64,000 bases of DNA from an uncultured Dehalococcoidia bacterium (GTDB lineage Bacteria > Chloroflexota > Dehalococcoidia > Lucifugimonadales > UBA3495): positions 1,815,570 to 1,879,569 of the forward strand of contig OY282565.1 of NCBI GenBank assembly GCA_958296445.1, read 5' to 3'. Made by a program: the position numbers and the translations under genes. How positions within the stretch are numbered: the first letter of the stretch is position 1; the number at the start of each line of letters is the position of its first letter. The notes under the pieces are model-generated. The model did no database searches. It had not been told where the DNA came from and was given only the letters and a program-made list of their open reading frames with translations. Of this stretch, positions 26,335 through 35,040 are shown piece after piece.

Positions 26335-27418
26335 GGACTGCCTTCCCCACCCCTGAGCTTGCCCGAAGGCGAGCGCCGGAGTTGTTAATGCCGGCCAGTT
26401 CCTGCCGCATTATGTCCAGCAGCCCGACCTGTACGTACCGGACCGCGGTGCGAACCGCGTTTTCAACGCCGTTGGCCCGGCAAGAGCCGTGGCCCAGAAT
26501 CACCGGGGCGTTGACGCCGAACAGCGGGCCGCCGCCCACGATTCGTGGCCGGTTGGTGGTTTCCCACAGGTCGTTAGCCAATCGCTCCACCACCGCGGCG
26601 TCTACGGAGCCGTCCAGTCGCTCCCGCACGAAACCGGCCAGCGCCCCGCCCATCCCTTCGGTGAACTTGATCAGTATGTTGCCGACAAAGCCATCGCAGA
26701 TTATGACATCGGCCTTGTTAGTGAAAAAGTCCATTCCTTCCACGTTGCCGACAAAGTTGAGGTGGCTTTCTTGAAAGAGCTGATAGCTATCCTGTACCTG
26801 CCGGTTGCCCTTGGCGGACTCGGCGCCGACGCTGAGCAGGCCGATGCGTGGGTTTTCGATGCCCATATAAGTGTGGGCAAAGGCCGCGCCCAGCACGGCG
26901 AAACTGAGCAGCAGGCCGGGGCGGCAGTCAAGATTGCTGCCGATGTCCACCAGCACGGTATTGGGCGCCAGGCCAAGAAAGGGGCCGCCCAGACAGGGAC
27001 GCTCCAAGCCGTCCATCAACCCCAGCGACAGCACCGAGCAAGCCATTGCCGCCCCGGTAGAGCCCATAGAGACCATCACGTCGGCCTGCCCCTGCTTGAC
27101 CAACTGCGTCGCCACCATCACCGAGGATTTGGGCTTGCGCCGCAACGCCTGGAGCGGATGTTCGTCGTCGAAAATTTTGCCTTCGGAAGGAACAACGCTC
27201 ACCGGCATCCCGGCGGTGTCATACTTGGCGAGTTCGGCCTGCACCGGGCCGGGGTCGCCCACCAGCAGCAACTCGGCCTCCGCCGGATAACCCGTCCCCA
27301 GGGCCTGCAAGGCTCCCCTGACCGTTTCCACCGGGGCGAAGTCGCCGCCCATAGTATCTACGGCAACCCGCACTTTCGATGGCATTGGGCGGTAATTTTT
27401 GGTTCCATTGCGTTGCAT
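26321..27418 (-). CDS. plsX: Phosphate acyltransferase PlsX
   Basis: Converts acyl-ACP to acyl phosphate, the first step of PlsX-PlsY phospholipid synthesis. VAVDTMGGDFAP, the MVSMGSTGAAM loop, LVDIGSNLDCRP and ADVIICDGFVGNILIKFTEG are family signatures. The ATG at 27418 was chosen with GAGG six bases upstream; a second ATG at 27385 is possible. A C-terminal tail of ~20 residues beyond the core overlaps fabG. There is no rpmF or fabH neighbour here. Confidence 0.94.
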   Translation of the reverse strand: MQRNGTKNYRPMPSKVRVAVDTMGGDFAPVETVRGALQALGTGYPAEAELLLVGDPGPVQAELAKYDTAGMPVSVVPSEGKIFDDEHPLQALRRKPKSSVMVATQLVKQGQADVMVSMGSTGAAMACSVLSLGLMDGLERPCLGGPFLGLAPNTVLVDIGSNLDCRPGLLLSFAVLGAAFAHTYMGIENPRIGLLSVGAESAKGNRQVQDSYQLFQESHLNFVGNVEGMDFFTNKADVIICDGFVGNILIKFTEGMGGALAGFVRERLDGSVDAAVVERLANDLWETTNRPRIVGGGPLFGVNAPVILGHGSCRANGVENAVRTAVRYVQVGLLDIMRQELAGINNSGARLRASSGVGKAVHGAD

Positions 27419-27496
27419 CACGCACCTCTTGACCGGAGGCCCCGCCCTCGGCAAGCTCGCCCTTTCGACAAGCTCAGGATGAGGATGGGGCCGTCG

Positions 27497-28411
27497 CTAG
27501 TTGTTTTTCACCGTTGCGGTTCCGGTAATCAGGTCTTCCCCGGTGGAGTTGTTTCTGACGCCTACCGCGAAGTTGGAGGTTTCGCCGTTGGATTTGGCGG
27601 CCCGGCCCCAAGTTTCCACCCGGTCGCCGAGGTAGGCCGCGCCCTTGAACCGCGCTCGCAGCGAACCGCCGGTGAGCCAACGCTCGCCCAAGGATGCGGT
27701 CATCATTTCAGATATAAAGGCCAGAGTAAGCATTCCGTGGGCGATGATGCCGCCGAACCGGGTTGCGGCGGCAAACCCCGCGTCCAGATGCAACGGATTG
27801 TCGTCCCCGGAAGCGGCGGCATAGGCCCGCAGCCGCTCTTGGGTAATGACCCGGGACACCACCGGCAAATCGCTGGCGGGGGTGTCGCCGTCTGGCTCAA
27901 GGGACGCCCCCACCCTAACCCTCCCTCGGAGAGGGAGGGGATTATGGGGCAGGGCGTCGGCGGCATCAGCAACCATAACGGTACTTTTGCCGGTAAGAAC
28001 CGGGGTATGGGGGGCAGACCCTAGGTGGCAGGCGGCGGTTATGAAATGCAGTCCGGCCCGTTTGCGGGGACGCTCAAGGGTGGCAACAGCCCGCAGTTCC
28101 CGGCCCCCACCCCTTTCCTCGACGTATATGGGGGCCAGCGTGTCAACCTCTTGCAGACTGTGGATGGCCCCCGGCGGCAGCTTCAGGGTTTTCAGCAGCA
28201 GTCCCAATGCCGCGGCGGTGCCGTACAGCGGAGGGGCCAAGCCGGTTTGCCGGTATATGGGCAGTTCGTCGCCCACCGCCCGGAGGTAGTCATCCACTTG
28301 CTTTGCGCCCACGCTGACCCGGCCCATATCCAACGGCCCTTCGGGAAGCCCAAGCTGCCCTTCGACCAACTCAGGGCCAACAGGCGGAACGCCGCCGGAT
28401 TCGGTGGTCAT
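27497..28411 (-). CDS. MaoC-like dehydratase with two hotdog halves
   Basis: A 304-residue protein. The C-terminal half is a MaoC hydratase hotdog with the SGDDNPLHLD motif and GFAAATRFGGIIAHGML. The N-terminal half resembles the FAS1-like hotdog partner (VGAKQVDDYLRAVGDELPIY). The linker (LPHNPLPLRGRVRVGAS) is the translation of a dispersed G/C-rich repeat, and the GPELVEG segment near the start also looks repeat-derived. It is 78 bases upstream of plsX on the same strand and is probably part of the lipid operon. Confidence 0.83.
   Translation of the reverse strand: MTTESGGVPPVGPELVEGQLGLPEGPLDMGRVSVGAKQVDDYLRAVGDELPIYRQTGLAPPLYGTAAALGLLLKTLKLPPGAIHSLQEVDTLAPIYVEERGGGRELRAVATLERPRKRAGLHFITAACHLGSAPHTPVLTGKSTVMVADAADALPHNPLPLRGRVRVGASLEPDGDTPASDLPVVSRVITQERLRAYAAASGDDNPLHLDAGFAAATRFGGIIAHGMLTLAFISEMMTASLGERWLTGGSLRARFKGAAYLGDRVETWGRAAKSNGETSNFAVGVRNNSTGEDLITGTATVKNN
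27896..27945. repeat. Dispersed repeat inside the MaoC-like gene
   Basis: CACCCTAACCCTCCCTCGGA and the flanking GACGCCCC and GGGAGGGGATTA are the inverted counterpart of the element at 18967-19022. Here it is translated in frame as an inter-domain linker. Confidence 0.75.
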
Positions 28412-28598
28412 CGGTATAGCCCCCCTTGCGGGTTTACTGCCTGCCGCCCGCGGCCCGGTTCAGGTAACTCTGGGTAATGCGTTTAGAGTATACATACGGG
28501 CTGCGACGGCGGGCAACAATATGTAAAGCGGGCTATGACGATTATGTGATGCGCTCAGGTCGCGCGGGCCGGTTATGCGCTCAGGCTGTGCGGGCCGG

Positions 28599-29837
28599 TT
28601 ATGCGTGCGGGCTGTCGGCCTGCTCTCGGAAACCGAAGGCTTCGGCGGCCAGTTCCACGATATGCTCTCCGATGGCTAAGGACGACGTGGCCCCGGGGGA
28701 CGGCGCGTTGAGGACGTGCACCGCTTCCCGTCCGCGAATGATATTGAAGTCGTCCAGTAGTGCGCCGTTGCCGGCCACGGCTTGGGCGCGGACTCCCGAA
28801 CCGCCCGGAGCCAGATCTTCCTCCCGGATTTCCGGCAACAACCGTTGCAGGTCACGCAGGAATATGTCCTTGCTGTAAGAGCGGCGCGTCTCGCTCAACC
28901 CGGTTCGCCAGTGTTTCGCGGTCATCCTCCAGAACCCCGGATAGACCAGCGTTCCCAAGGTGTCGCCCAGATTAAGGTCGCTCTTGCGGTATCCCTCCCG
29001 GCTCAGGGCCAGCACCGCGTTAGGGCCGGCCTCAATGCTGCCTTGAATGTTGCGGGTGTAATGGACGCCCAGAAAGGGAAACCGGGGGTCAGGCACCGGG
29101 TAGATCAGCCCCGACACCAGATGATGGCTCTCCGGGCGCAGGGTGTAATACTCGCCGCGGAAAGGAACAATGCGAACATCCACCCGGTCTTCAATCATAG
29201 CTGCCACCCGGTCGGCATGAAGACCGGCGCAGTTGATGATATGCCCGGCCTGCACCGTTCCTTTGGGCGTTTCCAAGGCCAGGGCGGTGCCGTCCCGCGT
29301 GATGCGATGCACCGGCACCCCAGTGAATATGTCGCCGCCGGAATGGGCGAACTTGCTGGCGTAGACTTGGGCCACTTTAACGTAGTCGGCGATGCCGGTG
29401 CCGGGGGCCCACAACGCCCGGATGCCGGCGGCGTGAGGCTCGATTTCCCGCAGCCGCTCCGGGCCGATGATTTCCAGCCCTGCCACCCCGTTGGCTACTC
29501 CCCGCTGGTAGAGGTTATCCAAGCGGCCCAGTTCCGACTCGTCGGTGGCTACGATAACCTTGCCGCAGCGCTCGTATTCGATTTCGTTCTCATCGCAGAA
29601 ATTCAGCAGCTTTTGCACCCCGGCGACGCAGAAATTGGCCTTATGGGAACCGGGGCGGTAGTAAATGCCGGAGTGAATCACCCCGCTGTTGTGGCCGGTC
29701 TGATGGGTTGCCAGTTCGGTCTCTTTTTCCAGCGTGGCAACCCGCAGACTAGGAAATCGCTGAGTAAGGTGCATAGCGGTGGACAGTCCGATGATGCCCC
29801 CGCCCACGATGGCGACGTCATACTTTTGCCGTTCCAT
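28599..29837 (-). CDS. lhgO: L-2-hydroxyglutarate oxidase
   Basis: A 412-residue FAD oxidoreductase of the DAO family. The dinucleotide motif is VAIVGGGIIGLSTAMHL, followed by the LhgO hallmark HNSGVIHSGIYYRPGS and VPFRGEYYTL. It oxidises L-2-hydroxyglutarate to 2-oxoglutarate, passing electrons to the quinone pool or to oxygen. The ATG is preceded by GGGGGAAG. It is divergent from an LLM oxidoreductase; SAR202-like genomes often carry such enzymes, but that is general knowledge, not evidence from this locus. Confidence 0.92.
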   Translation of the reverse strand: MERQKYDVAIVGGGIIGLSTAMHLTQRFPSLRVATLEKETELATHQTGHNSGVIHSGIYYRPGSHKANFCVAGVQKLLNFCDENEIEYERCGKVIVATDESELGRLDNLYQRGVANGVAGLEIIGPERLREIEPHAAGIRALWAPGTGIADYVKVAQVYASKFAHSGGDIFTGVPVHRITRDGTALALETPKGTVQAGHIINCAGLHADRVAAMIEDRVDVRIVPFRGEYYTLRPESHHLVSGLIYPVPDPRFPFLGVHYTRNIQGSIEAGPNAVLALSREGYRKSDLNLGDTLGTLVYPGFWRMTAKHWRTGLSETRRSYSKDIFLRDLQRLLPEIREEDLAPGGSGVRAQAVAGNGALLDDFNIIRGREAVHVLNAPSPGATSSLAIGEHIVELAAEAFGFREQADSPHA

Positions 29838-30019
29838 AACCGTGCTTCCCCCGCCGTCGGCAGCGAATAGCAGGGCCGGCCGACGCGCCCGTTAAGGGTA
29901 GTCGGCTGGGGGCGGCGGGTCAAGGAACGGCCTGCCGCGGGCCGTGCTATACTTTACCGGCGCGGCGGCCCGGAGCTTGCGAGGGCGGCGTCGCGCCGTT
30001 TACTGCACAGGGAGGAGAT

Positions 30020-31063
30020 ATGCACTTCGGCATCTTTATGGAGTTTGGCAGCCGCCCCGAATTGTCGGAAGCGGAGTCTTTTCATGAGGGGTTCCGGCTG
30101 GTGGACGCCGCCGAAAATTGGGGGCTGGACGGCGTATGGCTGGCCGAGCTTCACTTCAACCCGGTGCGCTCGGTGCTGTCGTCGCCCATCGTAGTCGCCA
30201 GCTCCATCGCCACGCGCACCAGGCGGCTTCGCATCGGCATGGCGGTACACGTCCTGCCCTTGAACAACCCGTTGCGCATCGCCGAGGAAGTGGCGACCGT
30301 TGACCAGATTAGCGAGGGCCGTTTCGAGTTCGGCGTGGGGCGCAGCGGTTTCGCCCGCTCCTATGACCTCTACGGCATCCCCTACGTGGAGAGCCGCGAG
30401 CGTTTCCGCGAGGCCCTAGACATCATACTGGAGGCTTGGAAGGGCGAGCCGTTCTCCCATACCGGCGAGTTTTACAGTTTCGAGGGGGCCATAGTTTCGC
30501 CGCGGCCCTACCAGCAGCCCCATCCGCCGCTGCGCATCGCTGCCACCACCGCCGAAACCTTCCCCCGCTTGGGCCGCGAGGGACATCCGATATTCGTCGG
30601 CCTGCGGGGAATGGACATCCCGGAGCTTCGCAGCAATCTCAAGGAATACCGCAAGGCATGGCATGAGGCAGGACACGACGGCGACGGCGATGTGTCGCTT
30701 CGCATTCCGGTCTACGCCGGGGAATCCGAGATGGAGGCCTTGGAAGAGCCGCGCGACAGCATTGACGCCTACTTCAACCGTATGGGTTCCCTGCTCCGCA
30801 ACTCGGCTGGCCGCGCCGGAACCGATACCGGCCGTCAGGGACGCGCCGACCGCTTGGCGTCTATGTCATACGATGAAATGCTGAAAACCAAAGTGGCTTT
30901 CGGCACCGGCGAGAGTCTGATAGACCGCTTCACCGAACTCAAGGAAGAGCTGGGACTTGACGGCGTGGTTGCCGAACTGAACGCCGGTGGCCTCATCCCC
31001 GAAGAAGCGGTCACCCGCAGCCTTAGCATAATCACGCAACAGGTTATGCCGTCTTTCAAGTGA
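30020..31063 (+). CDS. LLM class flavin-dependent oxidoreductase
   Basis: A 347-residue bacterial luciferase-like TIM-barrel enzyme that uses reduced FMN or F420. Typical motifs are HFGIFMEFG at the start, LAELHFNPVRSVLSSP, IGMAVHVLPLNNPLRIAEEV, and FGVGRSGFARSYDLYG. The substrate is unknown; members oxidise alkanes, sulfonates or ketones. AGGGAGGAGAT gives a strong ribosome site. It is one of three LLM genes in the window, with the others at 39.3 and 52.9 kb. Confidence 0.9.
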   Translation: MHFGIFMEFGSRPELSEAESFHEGFRLVDAAENWGLDGVWLAELHFNPVRSVLSSPIVVASSIATRTRRLRIGMAVHVLPLNNPLRIAEEVATVDQISEGRFEFGVGRSGFARSYDLYGIPYVESRERFREALDIILEAWKGEPFSHTGEFYSFEGAIVSPRPYQQPHPPLRIAATTAETFPRLGREGHPIFVGLRGMDIPELRSNLKEYRKAWHEAGHDGDGDVSLRIPVYAGESEMEALEEPRDSIDAYFNRMGSLLRNSAGRAGTDTGRQGRADRLASMSYDEMLKTKVAFGTGESLIDRFTELKEELGLDGVVAELNAGGLIPEEAVTRSLSIITQQVMPSFK

Positions 31064-31077
31064 TATGACCGCACCTG

Positions 31078-31112
31078 CTATCCCGTTATTCCCGCGAAAG
31101 CGGGAATCTCCT
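31078..31112. repeat. GCGAAAGCGGGAATC dispersed repeat
   Basis: TTCCCGCGAAAGCGGGAA forms a seven-pair stem with a GAAA loop. This is one arm-type copy of the element found as a full inverted repeat at 17732-17827. Confidence 0.7.
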
Positions 31113-31183
31113 AGGGTAGGCCGAAGTGAAGGGACCAGCGAAAACGAAGCGGTAAAAATCATAACGGGAAAGGAATTTGTCCT

Positions 31184-32170
31184 ATGAGAGTCGCCGTCCT
31201 GGACGACTACCAGAGCGTGGCCGAAAGCCTGGCCGACTGGTCGCAGTTGCCGTCGGGAACCGAGGTCACCTTTTTCAGCGACCACCTGACCAGCGAGGAC
31301 GCCCTGGCGGAACGGCTGGCCGGTTTCGACGTGGTGATGGGGATGCGGGAGCGCACGCCCTTCCCGCGCTCGCTGCTGGAGCGGCTGCCCAATCTGCGCC
31401 TGTTGGTCACTACCGGACGGCGCAACGCCTCTTTCGACATCGAAGCGGCCACCGGGTTGGGCGTGGCGGTCTGCGGCACCAACGGCGCGGGCGAGGGGCC
31501 TACCGAGCTGACCTGGGGCCTGATTATCGCATTGGTGCGGCAGATTCCACTGGAAGACCGGCTATCGCGGGAAGGCCGGTGGGGAACCACCGTCGGCGTC
31601 GGGCTGAAAGGCAAAACCATCGGACTGCTGGGGCTGGGGCATATCGGCTCGCTGGTGGCGCGGGTAGCCAACGCCTTCGATATGAACGTCATCGCCTGGA
31701 GCCAGAACCTTACCGCAGAACGCGCCCGCGAGTGCGGCGCGGCGCTGGTGGACAAGGATACGCTGTTCCGCGATTCCGACATCGTATCGGTTCACGTAGT
31801 GTTGAGCCAGCGCACCCGAGGGCTGGTAGGCGCCCATGAACTGGCCTTGATGAAGCCGACGGCCTATCTGGTCAACATATCGCGCGGCCCCATTGTAGAC
31901 GAAGCCGCGCTGGTGGACGCCCTGCAACGCAAGGCCATCGCCGGGGCCGCGCTGGACACCTTCGACATAGAGCCGCTGCCCGAAAACCACCCGCTGCTCC
32001 AACTGGACAACACCCTAATCTGCCCGCATCTGGGCTACGTGACCGACGATTCCTACCGGGAGATGTACGCGGGCGTCGTAGAAAACATCCGCGCCTTCGC
32101 CAGCGGCGAGCCGGTGCGGATGATAAACGAAGAAGTGCTGACCGCCCCGCAGTTCCGGGGGTATAATTAA
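31184..32170 (+). CDS. D-2-hydroxyacid dehydrogenase family protein
   Basis: A 328-residue NAD-dependent D-isomer hydroxyacid dehydrogenase. The Rossmann motif is LLGLGHIGSLVAR near residue 149. The catalytic Arg is in NISRGPIVDE, the Glu in TFDIEPLP and the His in CPHLGYVT. It resembles SerA/glyoxylate reductase-like proteins, but the substrate is not clear. AAGGA lies nine bases before the ATG. It is separated from the DUF262 gene by 44 bases. Confidence 0.9.
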   Translation: MRVAVLDDYQSVAESLADWSQLPSGTEVTFFSDHLTSEDALAERLAGFDVVMGMRERTPFPRSLLERLPNLRLLVTTGRRNASFDIEAATGLGVAVCGTNGAGEGPTELTWGLIIALVRQIPLEDRLSREGRWGTTVGVGLKGKTIGLLGLGHIGSLVARVANAFDMNVIAWSQNLTAERARECGAALVDKDTLFRDSDIVSVHVVLSQRTRGLVGAHELALMKPTAYLVNISRGPIVDEAALVDALQRKAIAGAALDTFDIEPLPENHPLLQLDNTLICPHLGYVTDDSYREMYAGVVENIRAFASGEPVRMINEEVLTAPQFRGYN

Positions 32171-32214
32171 GGGGCATCCCAATATCTCAGGAAATTTAAG
32201 CAGGGGGTTTCGCA

Positions 32215-33327
32215 ATGGGCCTTGACCAAGAAATAGCTGCCAAACGCGCCGAAATTCGTACCGACGGCTACCCAATGTCCATTGGGGAATTGATAAGCAT
32301 TTACCGGGATGATGAACTGAACATTCACCCGGAGTTTCAGCGGTTTTTCCGGTGGAGTGATGAGCAGAAGTCTCGGCTTATCGAGTCCATTTTGCTGGGC
32401 ATTCCAATACCGTCAATTTTCGTTTCGCAGAGGGACGACGGCGTGTGGGATGTAATTGACGGGTTGCAGAGGCTATCCACTATCTTTGAGCTGGTTGGCG
32501 TTCTGAAAGACGAAACCGGCGAGAAATTGCCCCCGCTCACGCTGAGGAACACCAGGTACTTGCCTTCAATGGCGGGGAAAAAATGGGATGATGATAACCC
32601 GTCGTTATCTATCGGCAACGCCAACCGGCTAATCATCAGACGCTCGAAAATCGACGTTAAGATAATCCTTCGCGAAAGCAACGAATCCAGCAAATACGAG
32701 TTGTTCCAGCGGGTCAACACCGGCGGTTCTCAATTATCAGACCAGGAAGTCAGGAACGTAATCCTGATTATGGCCAATCCTGAGGCTTATCATTGGATAG
32801 TGGGATTGGCTAAGGACGAGAACTTCCAGTCATGCATAGCCCTTTCCGAGCGAATGCTGAACGAGCAATACGATTTGGAACTGGTGACGCGGTTTCTGGT
32901 GTTTCGAAACTTAGATGAGAGCGAACTTGGCTCAGTGGGAGATTTAGGGGATTTTCTCACTGACCGTATTATCGGCCTGGTGGAATCTAACGATTTCCAG
33001 AAAACACGCAAAGTAGAGGAGGCGGTGTTCAAGTCCACGTTTGCCTGGCTGTCGAATTCGCTGGAGGAGCGTAGCTTTCGGAGATATGATGCCGCCAAAG
33101 GCAGACACCTTGGCGGATTCCTAATCTCGGCGTTTGAGCCAATCGCCTTGGGGATTGGTCACAATGTGGCTTCCTACAATAACAATACAGACGTTCGAAA
33201 AATCGAAGAAACGGTTATGGAGTTGTGGGGCAATCCTGAATTCACGTCTCGCAGTGGCGGCGGGATAAGGGCGGCAAATCGGCTGCGCTCAACCCTTCCG
33301 CTAGGGCGCCGGATATTCGCCCTATGA
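32215..33327 (+). CDS. DUF262 (GmrSD-like, ParB-fold) protein
   Basis: A 370-residue protein whose first ~250 residues match DUF262: NIHPEFQRFFRW at 37-47, LLGIPIPSIF at 60-69 and DGLQRLST at 82-89. These form the ParB/sulfiredoxin-like nucleotide-hydrolysing or nuclease fold known from type IV restriction protein GmrS. FQRVNTGG follows. The C-terminal part is helical. Its stop overlaps the next start as ATGA, so the two are translationally coupled. Base composition is clearly less GC-rich than neighbouring genes, suggesting acquisition. It could be the specificity or NTPase half of a two-gene defence module. Confidence 0.85.
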   Translation: MGLDQEIAAKRAEIRTDGYPMSIGELISIYRDDELNIHPEFQRFFRWSDEQKSRLIESILLGIPIPSIFVSQRDDGVWDVIDGLQRLSTIFELVGVLKDETGEKLPPLTLRNTRYLPSMAGKKWDDDNPSLSIGNANRLIIRRSKIDVKIILRESNESSKYELFQRVNTGGSQLSDQEVRNVILIMANPEAYHWIVGLAKDENFQSCIALSERMLNEQYDLELVTRFLVFRNLDESELGSVGDLGDFLTDRIIGLVESNDFQKTRKVEEAVFKSTFAWLSNSLEERSFRRYDAAKGRHLGGFLISAFEPIALGIGHNVASYNNNTDVRKIEETVMELWGNPEFTSRSGGGIRAANRLRSTLPLGRRIFAL

Positions 33328-33986
33328 GGATACAGACGCTCGACCAGCTAGTTGAAGCATTGGATAATGACCTGCGTTGGCGGAAAAGAGAATTGACAAC
33401 AGTCAATTATATGTTGACAAAATCCCGGGCACATGAGAAAGGCCCCTTGCTAAGAGCTGCGATTTGCATTCTTTACGCTCATTGGGAGGGGTTTGTAAAA
33501 ACAGCTGCGACTGACTATGTCTCCTTCGTTGCAATCAGAAATTTGAGGTATTGTGACCTCACTCCCAACTTCATAGCATTGGGGTTACGCAAGGAGATTC
33601 GCGAGGCCGGGAGGAGCGATAATCCGATTGTTCACACGGAGCTTGTCGCAAGACTGACGTCGGATTTGTCTGAGCGTCCCCAAATAGATTGGCAAAATTC
33701 GATTAACATTCGCTCTAATTTGAACACCAAGAATTTGAGAGAAATTTTGGCCCTCTTAGGATTGGATGAGAGAGGTTACTTATCCAAAGGCCAGTTGCTG
33801 GACAAAAGGCTATTGGAAAACAGAAATCGGGTAGCTCACGGCGAGCGAGTGGAGATTGACCCCGACGACTACGCTGTGATGCACAGTGAAATAATTCAAT
33901 TAGCAGACAGGTTCAGCACCGATGTGCAAAATGCTGCAGCTACTGGGCAATACCGCCGTGGTCTGGCTTCATACCCAGAAAGCTAG
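33324..33986 (+). CDS. HEPN-like nuclease (MAE_28990/MAE_18760 type)
   Basis: A 220-residue all-helical protein. LLRAAICILYAHWEGFVKTA (residues 42-61) matches the MAE_28990/MAE_18760 HEPN family, and RNRVAH at 167-172 is the R-x4-H ribonuclease motif. HEPN proteins act as toxins or abortive-infection RNases. It starts inside the last codon of the DUF262 gene (ATGA overlap). AT-rich codon use is shared with its partner and unlike the flanks. No separate antitoxin is visible. Confidence 0.83.
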   Translation: MRIQTLDQLVEALDNDLRWRKRELTTVNYMLTKSRAHEKGPLLRAAICILYAHWEGFVKTAATDYVSFVAIRNLRYCDLTPNFIALGLRKEIREAGRSDNPIVHTELVARLTSDLSERPQIDWQNSINIRSNLNTKNLREILALLGLDERGYLSKGQLLDKRLLENRNRVAHGERVEIDPDDYAVMHSEIIQLADRFSTDVQNAAATGQYRRGLASYPES

Positions 33987-34006
33987 TTGACAGGAGATAC
34001 GCAAAG

Positions 34007-34972
34007 ATGAAAGCAGTACGCATCCACGAATTTGGCGGTCTTGAGGTGCTTAACTGGGAGGACGCTCCCGACCCGGAACCGCGGCCTCATCAGGTGCTTA
34101 TCAAGGTGGACGCCGCCGGGGTGAATTATGCCGACCTGATGCGGCGGGGCGGGAATTACCCCGGCCCTGATTTGCCCGCTTCGCTGGGGCTGGAGGCCGC
34201 GGGAACGGTGGTGGAAGTCGGAGCGGAAGTGTCGGGGGTTTCCGTGGGCCAGCGGGTGATGGCTATGGGGCCGGGCGGACAGGCCGAACTGGTGGCGGTC
34301 AACGGCAACTTCGTCTTTCCCTACCCCGAAACCGTTGACCCGGTGCAGGCCGGCGGAATGCCCATCGTATTCCTTACGGCCTACCATCTGCTGAAGACCC
34401 GGGGGCAACTGGAGCCGGGCCACACGGTGCTGGTGCAGGCCGGGGCGTCGGGCGTGGGAACCGTGGCGATACAGTTCGCCAAGGCTTGGGGCGCCCGGGT
34501 AATCGCCACCGCGTCCACTGAGGAAAAGCTGGCCCTCTGCCGCTCCCTGGGGGCGGACGCGACCATCAACTATACCGAACAGGACTTCGAGGAAGCAGTC
34601 AACCAGCAGACCGGCGGCGCAGGGGTGGAGCTGATACTGGAATGCGTGGGCGGGCCGGTGCTGGAAAAGAGCTTGCGCTGCGTCGCATCCTATGGCCGGA
34701 TGATAACCTACGGTAACGCATCCGGCACTCCGGCCAGCTTGCCCGCAGGCGACATTTTCGCCGCCAACCGGACGGTCATCGGCTTCAGCATTGGCCGCTC
34801 GCCCCAGGGCCGTCTTGACCACCAAGCCGCTATGTCCGAAATTTTCCCTCTGCTGGCCGACGGCAAAGCGCGACTGGTAGTTGACCAAGTGCTGCCGATG
34901 TCCGAGGTATCCTCAGCTCACCAGCACTTGGCGGGCCGCGGAACGCGGGGCAAGGTGATTTTGACTCCCTAG
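34007..34972 (+). CDS. Zinc-independent quinone oxidoreductase family protein
   Basis: A 321-residue MDR-superfamily NADPH:quinone reductase-like protein. GVNYADLMRRGGNYP, LGLEAAGTVVEVG and the nucleotide loop QAGASGVGTVAIQFAK are present, and the structural zinc cysteines are absent. It reduces quinones or enones with NADPH; the exact substrate is unknown. AGGAGATACGCAAAG precedes the ATG. Its GC-rich composition resumes right after the DUF262/HEPN pair. Confidence 0.9.
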   Translation: MKAVRIHEFGGLEVLNWEDAPDPEPRPHQVLIKVDAAGVNYADLMRRGGNYPGPDLPASLGLEAAGTVVEVGAEVSGVSVGQRVMAMGPGGQAELVAVNGNFVFPYPETVDPVQAGGMPIVFLTAYHLLKTRGQLEPGHTVLVQAGASGVGTVAIQFAKAWGARVIATASTEEKLALCRSLGADATINYTEQDFEEAVNQQTGGAGVELILECVGGPVLEKSLRCVASYGRMITYGNASGTPASLPAGDIFAANRTVIGFSIGRSPQGRLDHQAAMSEIFPLLADGKARLVVDQVLPMSEVSSAHQHLAGRGTRGKVILTP

Positions 34973-35040
34973 CTGGCGGTTCCAATGCCCGATAGTCCGC
35001 TCTGAGCCTGTCGAGGATGACGGCCTAACCGCAGGCCGCA

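Noticed and set aside
22822..26388. Very long plus-strand open frame (~1188 codons)
   Set aside because: It lies opposite the cysteine hydrolase, DUF5671, lyase and fabG genes, which all have motifs and ribosome sites. It is an antisense shadow of GC-rich coding sequence.
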